A DNA stretch of 64,000 bases from Ilyomonas sp963847085 (GTDB taxonomy: Bacteria > Bacteroidota > Bacteroidia > Chitinophagales > Chitinophagaceae), in assembly GCA_963847085.1 (NCBI GenBank), contig CAWJYO010000012.1, positions 1 to 64,000 on the forward strand, in the 5' to 3' direction. Positions 1 to 9,714 of this stretch are shown in pieces. The notes under the pieces were generated by a model. That model did not search any database and was not told the origin of the DNA. It saw only the letters and a list, made by a program, of their open reading frames with translations. The position numbers were made by a program, and so were the translations under genes. The first letter of the stretch is position 1. Each line of letters opens with the position of its first letter.

Positions 1-1513
1 GAAAGGGCAACGGAATTCTGTTTGCACAAGGCGTAACGGCTTCTGATTTTATTTATTTGCTTATGCCCGACCGATTTAGCAACGGCGATACAACCAACGA
101 TAAATTGCCGGTATGCGAGATCAATCTTTAAACAGGGATTCGATTTTTCTTCGTCATGGCGGCGATATACAGGGTGTTATCAATCATCTCGATTATTTCC
201 AAGACTTAGGCGTAACCACGCTGTGGATGACACCCGTTTTGGAGAATGATATGCCTAACCGAACGGAACATGGTTATTCGTTTACTAATCAGTATAAAAT
301 TGAGCCGCGCTTTGGCGGCGATACGGCTTATCAAAGATTAAGCGATGAACTGCACAGCCGCGGTATGAAGCTGATACAGGATGCGGTGTACAACCATGTG
401 GGTTCATATCATTTTACGGTGCTTGACCCACCAATGAAAGACTGGCTGCACCAATGGCCTACTTTTACGCAAACCAATTACCGCGACCAAACAGCTTTCG
501 ACCCGCATGGTTCAAAAGAAGAAGAAAAGATACTAACTGATGGTTGGTTCGTTCCAACGATGCCCGACCTCAACCAAAGCAATCCTTATGTGGCCAATTA
601 TTTAATTCAACATGCCATTTGGTGTGTTGAAATGTTTGGCGTGGATGGCTGGCGCATTGATACCTACATTTACAACGATTTGCCGTTTATGAACCGTTGC
701 AACAAAGCGTTGATGGACGAGTTTCCCCACATCACCATGTATGGTGAAACACTGGTGCATGGCGTTTTGAACCAGGCTTATTTTGCCCAGAATATTTTAG
801 AGGTTCCTTTTAAAAGCAACCTGCAGGGCGTGGTAGATGCTACGCTTTTGTTTGAAGGCATACAACCCGCGTTGATGCAGCCCTTTGGCTGGCAGGAAGG
901 CGTAGGACAATTGTACCAGACGTTAAGCCATGATGTGTTGTACAAAGACCCAACGCGCAATTGTATTTTTTTAGACAACCATGATTTGAACCGCTGGTAT
1001 TCGACCGTTGGTGAGAATATTGAAAAAGATAAAATGGGCTTTGAATGGCTGCTTACCGAACGCGGCATTCCGCAGATGTATTATGGCGATGAAGTGCTGA
1101 TGAAAGGTGTTACCAATCCGGATGGCTGGGTGCGGCTTGACTTTCCCGGCGGTTGGCAAGGAGATGCCGTGAATGCCTTTACCGGCGCGGGTTTGAGCGA
1201 TTCGGCCAAGGAGGTTCAAACCTTAATAAAAACATTGGCAAACTACCGTAAAACATCACCTGCCTTAACCAAAGGGAAAATGATGCACTACATTCCAAAA
1301 GGGGGTTTGTATGTTTATTTCCGGTACGCTGATGCACAAACGGTGATGTGTGTTATGAATACAAGCGATCAGGAAAAGCCGGTTCATTTCAGCGATTATG
1401 TTGAACGAACCAAAGGCTTTGGCAACGGAGTAAATGTGATAACACAAGAGGCCGTGTCGCCCGATTTTACCATGCCTGCCCAACGCATGTGGGTTGTGGA
1501 ATTGAAGAAGTAA
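1..1513 (+). CDS. GH13 alpha-amylase/neopullulanase-like enzyme (5' end outside window; frameshifted)
   Basis: Hydrolyses alpha-glucans or maltodextrins; resembles the SusA/neopullulanase/cyclomaltodextrinase group. The (beta/alpha)8 barrel shows the GH13 triad: nucleophile Asp in GWRID (codon at 659), acid/base Glu in YGETL (codon at 746) and the stabiliser in FLDNHD (Asp codon at 983). The C-terminal ~90 residues fit the maltogenic C-terminal beta domain. Reading frame 3 from the window start encodes the expected upstream part (KGNGILFAQGV, then LLMPDRFSNGD) up to about 110, and the frame then shifts. Adding one G in the GG at 110-111 gives LPGMRDQSLNRDS, the normal family sequence. The ATG at 113 is therefore not a start. 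The N-terminal domain lies before the window. Family assignment is firm; exact substrate is inferred. Confidence 0.9.
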
Positions 1514-1621
1514 AAAAGATGTCATTGCAAAGTGTAAAGCCATCTGCAAACTATATGTAGTACTGCTGAAAAAGTTTTAGCGACATCATGTAACTATTGC
1601 TTCTGCTAAATCGCTTGCTCT

Positions 1622-1956
1622 TTATTTATTGAACTGTAAACCTTCTATAATAATCTTTATCGTTTTATCATCCACACTATCAAATTCGGACTTGTCATAA
1701 ATTGTCAACAAATAAACTTCTTTATTGTCCGTTATAACATAAGTAATAACTCGTGCACCACCACTTTTACCTTTGCCTTTCTTTTGATAGCAACTCGGAT
1801 TTTGTATGTGTCGTTACCTAATGGCGTTCCTGTTTCTGGAGCTTTCTCAAGTATTGCATTTAAATCAGCAAGTTCTTGTTTTAAAGATGGAAATTTTTTG
1901 ATAAGGCGCTTGGCTTCTCTTTTAAATTTATCACCGGGAATAACACTAAAGTTCAT
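1622..1956 (-). CDS. RelE/ParE-family toxin of a type II TA pair (frameshifted)
   Basis: Small toxin, about 111 residues once repaired. The open frame from 1956 reads MNFSVIPGDKFKREAKRL to GNDTYKIRVAIKRK and then goes out of frame near 1776. One extra G in the GG at 1776-1777 restores KGKGKSGGARVITYV, then EVYLLTIYDKSEF, ending at the stop at 1622-1624. This is the usual C-terminal half of the Bacteroidota RelE/ParE-like family. The start overlaps the end of the antitoxin gene by 11 bases, so the two are translationally coupled. The family acts as an mRNA interferase or gyrase poison; which applies here cannot be read. The break is either a sequencing indel or inactivation of the toxin. Confidence 0.75.
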
Positions 1957-2164
1957 TCAAAAATTCGTTTAGTGTTTGCTTGTGTTCTTTAGTTTGTTTA
2001 AGAATATTCACTTGTTCAAATGCTTCTTTCAGGTCAGATTTAAGTTGTAAAGCCTGCTCATATTTCTTTAGCTTGTTAAGCACCTTTTCCCATTCTGTTA
2101 ATGGCATTTGAACCGCCTTTGTTTTGCCATTACTATCATTTACATATTGAACTGCAATTTTCAT
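1946..2164 (-). CDS. Antitoxin of the RelE-like TA pair
   Basis: A 72-residue protein (starts MKIAVQYVNDSNGK) in the first position of the TA operon. The N-terminal part looks like a short beta-strand module followed by MPLTEWEKVL, then a Lys/Glu/Leu-rich helical segment ending LNEFLNEL. That is the usual architecture of antitoxins paired with this toxin family in Bacteroidota. The neighbouring toxin start overlaps its 3' end. It would bind and neutralise the toxin and probably autoregulate the promoter. Assignment rests mainly on gene order and overlap. Confidence 0.7.
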   Translation of the reverse strand: MKIAVQYVNDSNGKTKAVQMPLTEWEKVLNKLKKYEQALQLKSDLKEAFEQVNILKQTKEHKQTLNEFLNEL

Positions 2165-2227
2165 ATCTCAAATTTATTATGTTTTGTTCAACTATAAACC
2201 CAATGCCTGCTTCATCATACATTCTCG

Positions 2228-2277
2228 CAAAAACAAAAACCGTCCCCACAGTATTGCAAGAACGGCTTTTGTTTTTG
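2228..2277 (-). terminator. Rho-independent terminator of the metallo-hydrolase gene
   Basis: Sixteen-base inverted arms (CAAAAACAAAA-CCGT / ACGG-TTTTGTTTTTG, one mismatch) around an 18-base loop, lying just past the stop of the minus-strand gene at 2288. The left arm contains one copy of the iterated GCAAAAACAAA motif. The loop and inner stem resemble the terminator at 42688. Confidence 0.75.
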
Positions 2278-2287
2278 ATGATTTATT

Positions 2288-3250
2288 TTACAACCAACGT
2301 TTCTTCTTCATCTTTGAAGATGCCACAAACACCGCTGCTGCAAACAGCAAAGCACTGGAAATATAAATCAATTTATTGTATTGATTTTCCGTTGCGGGTG
2401 GCACATACATCAAACCATTGGCATCCTGTATGGCTGGCTCGTTCACATAACGTCCCTGGTCAGGAATCGCTTCGTCAAAATGTTCATACAAGTCCAAAAG
2501 CCCTTTCAGCATTGTATTTCCGCGCATTGGCTTACCATGACCTGTAGCTGCAATTTCAGGTTGCAACAGCAATAATGTTTTTACCGAATTGTAAGCTGCT
2601 ACCCAATCCGTAGTGGCATAAGCCGGTGGACGCGAAACCACTTCGGTTTGCATCGCTGTACTAAAAGCCGATTCAGCTTTGGTGGTTACAAACGCATCGC
2701 CTGCAATCAATAATTTGTCTTCATTTCTAAACAAACTAATGTGCCCCGGCGCATGTCCGGGAGTGTGTATCCATTTCCAGCCCGGTAAAGGGGGAACCGT
2801 GTTGTCATCAGGCAAAGCCGTTACAAAAGAGCTTATATCAATGGGTCCTTTGGAAAATAAAAATGAAATGTCAGTCATTAAACCGCCACCAACGGTTGTA
2901 TCAAAAGGCGGGTAGTGCGATTTGCCTGTTAAATAAGGCATTTCAAGATAATGCGCATACACCGGCACATGCCATTCCTGGGCTAATTCCTGAACGCTTC
3001 CTACATGATCGAAATGGCCATGCGTTAAGATAATGGCTTTTGGTTTTTGATTGTTTTCATCAAACAATTCGGCTGCCATCTTCTTTATTTTTTTGCCGGT
3101 ACTTTTAATGCCCGTATCTACCAACACCCATTTTCCGCTTTCCGGATCCTGAACAATATAGATATTTACAAACTTATCTTTCAAGCCCCAAACATTGGGT
3201 GCTACTTCAAAATAAAAATGCTGCGATACGGCTGGCTGTTCTGCTGTCAT
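2288..3250 (-). CDS. MBL-fold metallo-hydrolase
   Basis: Metallo-beta-lactamase superfamily hydrolase, about 320 residues. The zinc motif HGHFDH is present, followed by further ligands in TPGHAPGH, AGDAF and ATGHGKPM, so both metal sites look intact. A hydrophobic segment near the C-terminus (LIYISSALLFAAAVFVASS) followed by KMKKKRWL suggests a C-terminal membrane anchor, which is unusual for the family. The ATG at 3250 (MTAEQPAVSQHFYFEV) is chosen over the upstream one at 3355 because homology begins there and the upstream part is low-complexity. Substrate unknown; glyoxalase II-like or lactonase-like hydrolases are alternatives. Confidence 0.8.
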   Translation of the reverse strand: MTAEQPAVSQHFYFEVAPNVWGLKDKFVNIYIVQDPESGKWVLVDTGIKSTGKKIKKMAAELFDENNQKPKAIILTHGHFDHVGSVQELAQEWHVPVYAHYLEMPYLTGKSHYPPFDTTVGGGLMTDISFLFSKGPIDISSFVTALPDDNTVPPLPGWKWIHTPGHAPGHISLFRNEDKLLIAGDAFVTTKAESAFSTAMQTEVVSRPPAYATTDWVAAYNSVKTLLLLQPEIAATGHGKPMRGNTMLKGLLDLYEHFDEAIPDQGRYVNEPAIQDANGLMYVPPATENQYNKLIYISSALLFAAAVFVASSKMKKKRWL

Positions 3251-3358
3251 AAATTTGTTTTTATCGTAAAAAGAAACAGTTTTGTTTTCTTTCAAAAGAG
3301 ATAAAAAACATGCCACAAAATGGATTTTCTTTGCAGCATCATCCATTATTTTCATCTT

Positions 3359-4468
3359 ATGAAGTATTGCACTGCTATTGCGATTTTATTTTTCTTTTTA
3401 CAATCATACTCACAAGATTTAATTACATATAAAAAAGACAGCACTGCAATAGCAGACTGTCCAAAAGCTGTAATACATCTCTCAGATATTTCTCATGATT
3501 CTACGACTTTAATTAAACAACTTCCCTTTCAAAGTTTTAGGGTTAGAGATTTTAGGGCAGATACCAGTTCATTAGGTGTACAGTTTAGATCAGCAGAGGT
3601 TATGTCAAGAAAATACTTCAATAAAATTGTTTTAAATATACCGGCTACATCTTTTATTGAAACTTATCTCAATGACGACGCTAACAATAAGTTCACTACT
3701 TCTGAATCGTCTTTAATTTGCTTTATAAAACAATTAAGATTAACGCAGATAGATACATTCAATAAAAACACTAACGACATTGAAATTTATAATAAAATCA
3801 ATTTTGAGGTAGAGGCATACTTATACACGAATGATGTATATCATCCAGCTTTACGGATAGATACTATAATGTCATCTCGAACCAACAGTAAATATGCATT
3901 TGAGGTAATATCAGATGTTCTCGACCTGTTTGCAGAGAAAGCTTCAAAGATTGATACGACAAAAGTTTTATCAAGAACCGCCTATACACTGTCTGCACTT
4001 ATTACTAAATACAACCAAAGATTTGATAAACCTATCTTAACAGCAACAAGATTAAACAAGGGCATTTACAGAAGCCTTTCAGAGTTTATGAATAATGCAC
4101 CATCCATAAAAGACTACACATTTGAAACATATAAAAAAACGATTTCCTTATACAGCAAAGGTGCTTATGGCCACATCGAACCTGTCGCAAAACCCTTTGG
4201 ATTTTGCGACGGAGGTATCATTTGGATTAATAGCAATAATATTTTTCATCCGCTTATAAGAAGTCAAAATACATTTGAGTTTTTAGGTGATTATTTTAGT
4301 ATTGATTATCGTGATGGTTCGCATCTTCAGTCGGGTTTGTTAAGTAATAATCTATTAGTTGCAGTAGGAAGTTCTATAATAGCGAATGCAAATAACAGCG
4401 TGCCGTATGGAAAACCGAAAGGGAAAATTATCCGTCAATTGGATGTCGATAAAGGCGAATTTTATTAA
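3359..4468 (+). CDS. Secreted protein of unknown function
   Basis: About 369 residues. The ATG at 3359 opens a clear signal peptide (MKYCTAIAILFFFLQSYSQ, cleavage after SQ); the longer reading from 3320 adds an implausible leader. The mature protein is rich in Asp, Asn, Ser and Thr with no motif I recognise. Base composition is visibly more AT-rich than the flanking genes, so recent acquisition is possible. It is divergent from the metallo-hydrolase with about 108 bases between the starts, so a shared divergent promoter region is likely. Confidence 0.6.
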   Translation: MKYCTAIAILFFFLQSYSQDLITYKKDSTAIADCPKAVIHLSDISHDSTTLIKQLPFQSFRVRDFRADTSSLGVQFRSAEVMSRKYFNKIVLNIPATSFIETYLNDDANNKFTTSESSLICFIKQLRLTQIDTFNKNTNDIEIYNKINFEVEAYLYTNDVYHPALRIDTIMSSRTNSKYAFEVISDVLDLFAEKASKIDTTKVLSRTAYTLSALITKYNQRFDKPILTATRLNKGIYRSLSEFMNNAPSIKDYTFETYKKTISLYSKGAYGHIEPVAKPFGFCDGGIIWINSNNIFHPLIRSQNTFEFLGDYFSIDYRDGSHLQSGLLSNNLLVAVGSSIIANANNSVPYGKPKGKIIRQLDVDKGEFY

Positions 4469-4549
4469 TACTGCAAGGGAGTTGTGCTATCAGAAACAGA
4501 TTATCAGAGTATTGCTTGATTGAAGAAAGTAACCTGTCAAGTTCTTTTC

Positions 4550-5098
4550 TTACAACACCGTTCCCTGCAACAAAAAGAAAATAGCCACCAGTGCAAAGCA
4601 TACGCTTACCAGCCAAAGTATTTTGCGTTTGGTAATGATAGAGATGGCGCCCACCGCAATGGCTATCTGAAACAGCGTTACAGCCCTTGCTAATATTCGA
4701 TGATGTGCAACATGATCATCCGATTCTTTTTGCAGGCTTTGGGCTTCTTCTTTTATCTTTTCCTGTTCGGCCTTCTCTTCTTTTATTTTATTGACGTCTT
4801 CCGTAACAGGTTGTTTGCCCAATGAGAGTAGAACCGTGTTGGATGAATTGAGCACATCGGTTTTAATTCCTTTTGCCTGGTAAAACGCCCATTGATCGGA
4901 CGCTTTGATTTGAGCCAGCATGGCTTCATCGGCATGATCGCCTGCCAGCAAACCGCTAATGGCAGCCAGTACAGCGAAGATGGCCGTGGTAAGCGCCACA
5001 TACAATACCCATTTTTCTTTGCCCTCGGCCAGCACTTCATGCGCTTTTTCGTTGCTTTGTTCATGAATGTTTTCTGAATAATCTTCTATTTCTTCCAT
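4550..5098 (-). CDS. DUF4337-like membrane protein
   Basis: 182 residues. An acidic N-terminus (MEEIEDYSENIHEQSNEKA) precedes a transmembrane helix around residues 30-52. A helical Glu/Lys-rich middle segment follows, then two C-terminal transmembrane helices (AVTLFQIAIAVGAISII and ILWLVSVCFALVAIFFLLQ). This layout matches DUF4337, a family of unknown function. It stands alone between convergent and codirectional genes. Confidence 0.7.
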   Translation of the reverse strand: MEEIEDYSENIHEQSNEKAHEVLAEGKEKWVLYVALTTAIFAVLAAISGLLAGDHADEAMLAQIKASDQWAFYQAKGIKTDVLNSSNTVLLSLGKQPVTEDVNKIKEEKAEQEKIKEEAQSLQKESDDHVAHHRILARAVTLFQIAIAVGAISIITKRKILWLVSVCFALVAIFFLLQGTVL

Positions 5099-5299
5099 AA
5101 CATTTGTTGATAGTTTTAGTATTTCCGTTTTCTAAATTTTATCATCGTGCAGCCGGCATTGCTTATTTCTTTTTTGTTTTGATTGCTTTATTTCGTCTGC
5201 ACAAATTTTTAATGAAGTTAGACAACGATGTTTGTTTTTGCCCCTTTTTCTTCTTGCAACTTATAGCTTGTTTCCTGAACCTTAATTCCTGAATCTTCT

Positions 5300-6973
5300 T
5301 TACTTGTTTCCCGTTACTTGCACAATAGGTTTGCCGGTGCAGCCGCTGGGCATTTGTATTTGCAGCAAAGCAGCAACGGTAGGCGCAATGTCGGTCATGT
5401 AAGTAACAGCATTGGTTTTACCCGCATGAATACCCCAGCCCATCCACACCAGCGGAATGTGTGCATCGTAAGGATAATACACGCCATGACCTGTGCCTGT
5501 TTTAGCATAGCCCGCCAGCCAGCCGGGTTGCAAAATGTATTGCACATCGCCACTGCGTTTGCGGTTGAAACCGTTTGTTAGCATGGCTTTCAGCGGTTCC
5601 TGCACAGTTGTGTTGGTTAGGTTTTGCAAGTCAATAGAATTGGCAACTTGTGGCATTTGTAAAAGCTGTTGAATGATGAATTGCTTTACCTCATTCACAT
5701 TTTTATTGGCGTTTGCAATAGCAGCATAATTCAAATAAACCTGGTAATTTTCTACGTCAATAATTCCTTTTGAAATGCCTTGCAACTGCAAAAGGGAATC
5801 GAGTTTTGTTTTTACCGCTTTTTCATCAAAGGAACCACCCGGTAATTTGTGTTCTTCTAAAAATCCGTGTACATGAATGGCGCCGTGATCGGCAGTTAAG
5901 AACACGGTATATTGATTTTTACCAATGGTTTTATCGAGATACTGAAAGAAAGAAGCGAGGTCTTTATCCAACCGCAAATACGTGTCTTCAGATTCAATGG
6001 AGTTAGGCCCGAACTGATGGCCTACATAATCGGTTGATGATATGCTCACGCACAGCATATCAGTAACGTTGCCACTTCCTAAATGGTAGTTTTGAATGAC
6101 TGATTTTGCAAAATCGAGCGTGTAAGAATTGCCGAACGGCGTGGAAGCCAATATCTCGAACGGCGCTTTGGCATTGCCTTTCAGCGTGTGCGGGAACGAA
6201 GAAGTGTTTTCGCCGCTAAACCTGCCTTCATAGCTTTCTTCATCAGGTGTGCTTTGCGTATACGTTTTTACCGGATACAAAGTTTGCCATCCTTTTTGAA
6301 TGTATTGTGAAGGCAAGCCTTGTGCATTAAAGCTGTTCACCCAGGCCGGCAACGAATCCATATAATAGGTGCTGGAAATGAACTTGCCAACTGTTCCATC
6401 ATACCAATATGCAGCGTTGGCTGAATGACCGGCGGGTAAAATAGCGCCTCTGTCTTTGATAGCAATTCCTACCACTCTGCTCTTAAAATTTGTTGCCAAA
6501 CGCAGTTCGTCGCCAATGGTAGTCGCCAGCATATTGCGTGGACTCATTTCACCTTCGGCTGATGCACTCCCCACTGTTTTTGCAGTAGTGTCTTCAGAGC
6601 AATATACTTCTCTATTCAGCTCGCGGCTAAACCAGTTGTTGCCTACAATGCCGTGCACTGCAGGCACCGAGCCGGTATAAACACAAGTGTGTCCGCAAGC
6701 CGTAACGGTGGGCGAATACGGAATCATGGTGTTTTCGCATGAAAAACCTTCGCGCAGCAAACGTTTAAAACCATCGTTGCCATAACGATCTGCGTAGCGA
6801 TATAAATAATCCCAACGCATTTGGTCAACCACAATTCCAACAACCAGTTTTGGTCGTTTGGTTTCGCTCATATTTTGCTGCGCAAATAATAAAGATGAGA
6901 ACAGAAAACCTGCACAAAACAAAACTGCTTTTTTATAGTAGAATGAAGTGAAGCGGGTGAAGAAACGAATCAT
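5300..6973 (-). CDS. pafA: PafA-type alkaline phosphatase
   Basis: Periplasmic calcium/zinc-dependent phosphatase of the alkaline phosphatase superfamily that releases phosphate from phosphomonoesters. Visible signatures are the metal motif VDQMRWDYL, the nucleophile region SPTVTACGHT (Thr), GIVGNNWF, the PafA-specific Lys-x-Arg in IAIKDRGAILPAGH, TADHGA, and a late GTGHG metal ligand. The ATG at 6973 (MIRFFTRFTSFYYKKAVLF) gives a typical signal peptide ending LLFAQQ; the ORF extends upstream to 7036 without support. Length (about 557) is normal. It stands alone, so phosphate regulation cannot be judged from context. Confidence 0.85.
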   Translation of the reverse strand: MIRFFTRFTSFYYKKAVLFCAGFLFSSLLFAQQNMSETKRPKLVVGIVVDQMRWDYLYRYADRYGNDGFKRLLREGFSCENTMIPYSPTVTACGHTCVYTGSVPAVHGIVGNNWFSRELNREVYCSEDTTAKTVGSASAEGEMSPRNMLATTIGDELRLATNFKSRVVGIAIKDRGAILPAGHSANAAYWYDGTVGKFISSTYYMDSLPAWVNSFNAQGLPSQYIQKGWQTLYPVKTYTQSTPDEESYEGRFSGENTSSFPHTLKGNAKAPFEILASTPFGNSYTLDFAKSVIQNYHLGSGNVTDMLCVSISSTDYVGHQFGPNSIESEDTYLRLDKDLASFFQYLDKTIGKNQYTVFLTADHGAIHVHGFLEEHKLPGGSFDEKAVKTKLDSLLQLQGISKGIIDVENYQVYLNYAAIANANKNVNEVKQFIIQQLLQMPQVANSIDLQNLTNTTVQEPLKAMLTNGFNRKRSGDVQYILQPGWLAGYAKTGTGHGVYYPYDAHIPLVWMGWGIHAGKTNAVTYMTDIAPTVAALLQIQMPSGCTGKPIVQVTGNK

Positions 6974-7093
6974 GTGAATGTGTATTGATGAATGAATTCT
7001 TGCACTTGCAAAAGTATAGGGAAGACCGGTTTGCAAGGATGCTTTACAATAAATTAAAATGAGAATACTGGTAATGAAAAAATAATAATCGCC

Positions 7094-7939
7094 TCATTCT
7101 TTCTTCATTTGCTTAATCAATTCAATCGCTTCCACTGCTTCCCTTACATCATGCACGCGAAGAATGTTGGCGCCTTTGAGTAAAGCAACGGTATTCAAAA
7201 CCGTAGTTCCGTTTAAGGCTTTGTCAGGTGTTGTTTTCAGAGTTTTATAAACAGTTGATTTGCGTGAGATCCCTGCCAGTACTGGCTTTTGCAGTATCTG
7301 CAATACTTGCATATTATTCAGCAATTCAAAGTTATGAGCAATTGTTTTGGCAAAACCAAACCCCGGATCAATAATAACATCGTGAATGCCGGTGCTTTTA
7401 CAAACCTCTGTTTTTTGTATAAAATAGTCCAGCACTTCTTTGGTTACATTTTCGTATACAGCATGTTGCTGCATGGTTTGTGGTGTGCCTTTGATGTGCA
7501 TTAACACATAAGGAACCTGAAGAGCCGCAACAGTTGCCAGCATCGCTTCATCCCCAGTTCCGCCGCTGATGTCGTTGATTAAGCAAGCACCCGCAGCAAC
7601 ACTTTGCCTCGCAACATCAGCATAAAATGTATCAATCGAAATGAAGGCTTCGGGAAACTGTTTGTGTATCGCTTCTACTATTGGCAACACTCTGTCGGCT
7701 TCTTCTTCACTGCTGATTTTAACTCTGTTGGGTGCGGTGCTTTGCCCGCCAATATCAAGAAACGTTGCTCCTTCAGTAAGCATCGTTTCAGCTCCCTGCA
7801 AAGCATCATCAATGGCTTGTGTACGGCTCTCTTTATAAAACGAATCAGGTGTTGTATTGATGATACCCATTACAACAGGCTTATCAATCACTAACAATCT
7901 TCCATTACAATTTAAGCGTAAACATTGTACGACTTTCAT
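7094..7939 (-). CDS. folP: Dihydropteroate synthase
   Basis: Condenses pABA with dihydropterin pyrophosphate in folate synthesis. All family motifs are visible in order: GIINTTPDSF (pterin pocket), DIGGQSTAPN, INDISGG, IIDPGFGFAKT, GISRKST and the C-terminal LRVHDV. The start at 7939 (MKVVQCLRLNCNG) is preferred to the longer reading from 8044, which would add an unconserved leader covering the terminator side of the intergenic space. About 281 residues, normal length. It has DIGGQSTAPN where most family members have GESTRPG. One iterated GCAAAAACAAA motif lies at 7959-7969, 20 bases upstream of the start. Confidence 0.9.
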   Translation of the reverse strand: MKVVQCLRLNCNGRLLVIDKPVVMGIINTTPDSFYKESRTQAIDDALQGAETMLTEGATFLDIGGQSTAPNRVKISSEEEADRVLPIVEAIHKQFPEAFISIDTFYADVARQSVAAGACLINDISGGTGDEAMLATVAALQVPYVLMHIKGTPQTMQQHAVYENVTKEVLDYFIQKTEVCKSTGIHDVIIDPGFGFAKTIAHNFELLNNMQVLQILQKPVLAGISRKSTVYKTLKTTPDKALNGTTVLNTVALLKGANILRVHDVREAVEAIELIKQMKKE

Positions 7940-8015
7940 TTTAACGCGTAAAATTGGTGCAAAAACAAAAGCAACTCGTAAAATAAAACCTCTATTTATA
8001 CCTATCCAATAACAA

Positions 8016-8051
8016 AAACGGCGCATTACCATGGCTGGTAACACACCGTTT
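8016..8051 (-). terminator. Terminator of the cupredoxin gene
   Basis: Interrupted inverted repeat with arms AAACGG...TTACCA and TGGTAA...CCGTTT around a short GCCA-type loop, followed on the minus strand by a T run. It sits directly after the stop of the minus-strand gene at 8075. Confidence 0.65.
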
Positions 8052-8074
8052 CTAATTTACACCCTTACTATCCG

Positions 8075-8995
8075 TCATTGAAATTGGAGCCGTTTGGTTT
8101 CTTTTTTCCCATCAATCGAAAAGATAATGGTATATAGACCTGCGGATAATTCACCAATATGGAAATGCCCGTTATTGATTCCGGTAACCGCCATCATAGT
8201 GCCTTGTTTTACCAGTTTGCCGCTCATGTCATACAATTGCAAAAGCAGCGTGCCTTCTTTGTCAGCATTGAACTGCAACATTAAATGTCCCGGGCTGCTG
8301 ATTGGGTTCGGGCTCATGCTTATAATAATGTTTTGTTTTACGTTATTATTTGTAAACATTACAATCGATGATAATTGTGTTCGTCCATCTTTATCAACTA
8401 TCTTTAATGAATAGTAAACAAACTTCGTATTGGTTACAGCATCATCGGTATAAGTGTATGTCTTTTGAAGAGATGAATTGCCGCCTGATGCTACCTGTGC
8501 AACTTCCGTAAACGTTTTTCCGTCTATGCTTTTTTGTATTGAATAGTAGCTCACATTTTGCTCAGTTCCTACAACCCACTTCAATAAGGCTTTGTTGTTT
8601 TGTGTAACCCTAGCAGTAAAATCAATTAGTGTAACGGGTAATACTGCGCTAACATTAATAACGCCTTTCATACCAAATACAGCATGAGGAATGCAATAAT
8701 AGTTGTAAGTGCCGGCAACTGTGAGTTGATACGTAAATGTTGTATTGGTTGCGTTCATAGGTGAGTTCCAGGTGGCTGCTCCGGCAGGCAGCGAATTGCC
8801 AGTGCCCTGCGATGCGGGATCGCAAGTAGTAGTGTGGCTTCCACCTACCCATGTCCATGTAATGCTATCACCAACTACGGCATTTATTGTTGAAGGTGTA
8901 AATTGAAAATTAGCTACCTGTATGTTATGAACGGTTGCGTGTGCAAAAAAGAAATCAGAAAGCAACAAGGCGGCAAAAAGTAATCGTGTTTTCAT
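8075..8995 (-). CDS. Cupredoxin (plastocyanin-like) with T9SS sorting domain
   Basis: 306 residues. A signal peptide (about residues 1-20, ending FAHA) is followed by a plastocyanin/azurin-like domain (about 22-115). It carries type 1 copper ligands: His in GGSHTTTC and the Cys-His-Met set in YYCIPHAVFGMKG. A fibronectin-like linker domain follows, then a C-terminal type A secretion/sorting domain (SMSPNPISSPG ... GELSAGLYTIIF). Secretion through the type IX system is therefore expected. It is divergent from the ECF sigma factor at 9142. Proximity to CxxCH and YceI proteins suggests an envelope electron-transfer role (inference). Confidence 0.85.
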   Translation of the reverse strand: MKTRLLFAALLLSDFFFAHATVHNIQVANFQFTPSTINAVVGDSITWTWVGGSHTTTCDPASQGTGNSLPAGAATWNSPMNATNTTFTYQLTVAGTYNYYCIPHAVFGMKGVINVSAVLPVTLIDFTARVTQNNKALLKWVVGTEQNVSYYSIQKSIDGKTFTEVAQVASGGNSSLQKTYTYTDDAVTNTKFVYYSLKIVDKDGRTQLSSIVMFTNNNVKQNIIISMSPNPISSPGHLMLQFNADKEGTLLLQLYDMSGKLVKQGTMMAVTGINNGHFHIGELSAGLYTIIFSIDGKKETKRLQFQ

Positions 8996-9141
8996 AAGAC
9001 ATGATGTTTAACAAATGAAAACGCAACAGAGCATTAAAGCGTTGCCGCTTTTAAAACTTTTTTGGAACTAATAAAAATTTTACCTTTAAGGCAACCTTTT
9101 CTTTTCAGATAACGTATTCTCATTCAAAGCAACCTATCCGT

Positions 9142-9714
9142 TTGAGTACTATCCGAGATATCATCAATGGCTGCGCCGATAACAATCATAAGTATCAAAA
9201 AATACTGTATGAGCGTTACTATGGCTATGCTTTGAAAACAGTGTTCCGTTATATTTTTAAATATGAAAAAGCAGTTGATGTGGTAAACGATGGCTTTGTA
9301 AAATTATTCCGGCACTTCGGCCAGTTTAAAGCCGATGACACTGCTAATATTGAACATATGCTGATGGGCTGGATACGCCGCATTATGATAAACAACGCTA
9401 TTGATGAACTTAGAAAAAAAGATATGCAGCCGGATGCTGGCTTTGTATCAGAAGAAGTATGGGAGCAAACACATAATAGCGATAATGCCGATCAGTTATT
9501 GTTGTATAAAGACTTAATGATACAGGTGAGAAAGCTGCCACCTATGTACCGGGCTGTGTTTAATATGTATGTGATTGATGGGTTTAATCATAATGAAATT
9601 GCAGAGAGATTGGGCATCGCTGCAGGCACTTCAAAATCGAATTTATGGAAGGCAAAAAATTTATTGCAAGCTTACCTTAAAGCGCCCAATAACAAAGAAC
9701 TATGCAAGATGTAA
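9142..9714 (+). CDS. ECF-type RNA polymerase sigma factor
   Basis: About 190 residues. Region 2 runs from ILYERYYGYALKTVFRYI to FVKLFRHFGQF; region 4 is the helix-turn-helix LPPMYRAVFNMYVIDGFNHNEIAERLGIAAGTSKSNLWKAK (as two halves of that stretch). No ATG is available near the expected N-terminus, so a TTG at 9142 is the likely start. The last codons overlap the anti-sigma gene, whose ATG is at 9702, which implies translational coupling. It probably drives its own operon and perhaps the redox genes that follow. A paralogue with the same arrangement lies at 27877-28422. Confidence 0.85.
   Translation: MSTIRDIINGCADNNHKYQKILYERYYGYALKTVFRYIFKYEKAVDVVNDGFVKLFRHFGQFKADDTANIEHMLMGWIRRIMINNAIDELRKKDMQPDAGFVSEEVWEQTHNSDNADQLLLYKDLMIQVRKLPPMYRAVFNMYVIDGFNHNEIAERLGIAAGTSKSNLWKAKNLLQAYLKAPNNKELCKM

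Noticed and set aside
113..1513. GH13 gene starting at the ATG at 113
   Set aside because: The preceding bases in another frame encode the expected upstream domain, so the gene begins before the window and is frameshifted.
2101..2547. 148-codon plus-strand ORF
   Set aside because: Lies opposite the antitoxin and metallo-hydrolase genes, which carry clear family motifs; a shadow frame.
5104..5292. 62-codon plus-strand ORF between DUF4337 and pafA
   Set aside because: Phe-rich translation from a T-rich intergenic stretch with no start context; better read as intergenic sequence.
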